Source of the DNA: Tomocerus qinae
Lineage: Eukaryota > Arthropoda > Collembola > Entomobryomorpha > Tomoceridae
Assembly: GCA_020055645.1 (NCBI GenBank)
Contig: CM034549.1
Span: forward strand, 3,410,001-3,474,000
Length of the DNA: 64,000 nt
Direction: 5' to 3'
Shown here: in pieces, positions 63,930 through 64,000 of the stretch
Numbering within the stretch: the stretch's first letter is position 1
Layout of the letters: every line of letters begins with the position of its first letter
Notes under the pieces: model-generated
What the model was told of the DNA's origin: nothing
The model's input: only the letters and a program-made list of their open reading frames with translations
Databases searched by the model: none
Made by a program: the position numbers and the translations under genes

Positions 63930-64000
63930 GTAAGCTAGGAAAATTAATATACTCCGAATTTAAAGTACTATAACATAATAAAATCAGATTAATGTAATTA
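63930..64000 (+). other. Start of intron 3 of GMC gene D
   Basis: GTAAGC follows a phase-1 exon end, the same position and phase as intron 4 of gene B. The acceptor is outside the window. Confidence 0.8.

Overview
The window is nuclear DNA of an animal, most likely an arthropod. It is AT-rich, its genes are split by many short GT-AG introns (mostly 80-115 bp), the spacers are long, and the FAD domains start with the FDFIVVGGGSAG-type sequence common in arthropod GMC oxidoreductases. I cannot name the species. All six protein-coding genes lie on the + strand. Splice models were built by joining exons that keep the reading frame and family homology; five of them close to an exact multiple of three with a stop codon.

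Layout. 1-6.2 kb is repeat-dense: a 32-bp tandem array, a 31-45 bp tandem array, a 274-bp tandem duplication, and two non-autonomous DNA transposons with 8-bp target-site duplications. A third such transposon lies at 10.2-10.8 kb. All three look like hAT-type elements (ends starting CAG, 8-bp duplications) and none has a transposase gene. 11.6-16.5 kb holds the PNUTS/PPP1R10 orthologue, a nuclear PP1-targeting subunit. 23.5-26.6 kb holds a GPCPD1-type glycerophosphocholine phosphodiesterase (CBM20 plus GDPD domain).

From 35.7 kb to the right edge there is a head-to-tail array of four GMC-family FAD oxidoreductases (A, B, C complete; D cut by the window end). In each, exon 1 encodes only an N-terminal hydrophobic anchor and a conserved linker, and ends at the same codon and phase before the FAD-binding loop. 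Beyond those shared splice sites the intron pattern differs: A has 12 coding exons, B and C have 17. Gene C needs two microexons, one of 13 nt carrying the FAD loop and one of 6 nt encoding Asp-His. A short relic of a non-LTR retrotransposon lies between A and B.

The large spacers (16.5-23.5, 26.6-35.7, 40.7-46.5, 50.9-55.3 and 59.4-62.6 kb) show no convincing genes. The most notable items are the three transposons with exact target duplications, the microexons of gene C, the separate anchor exon shared by the GMC array, and the solitary start-codon exon of PNUTS.
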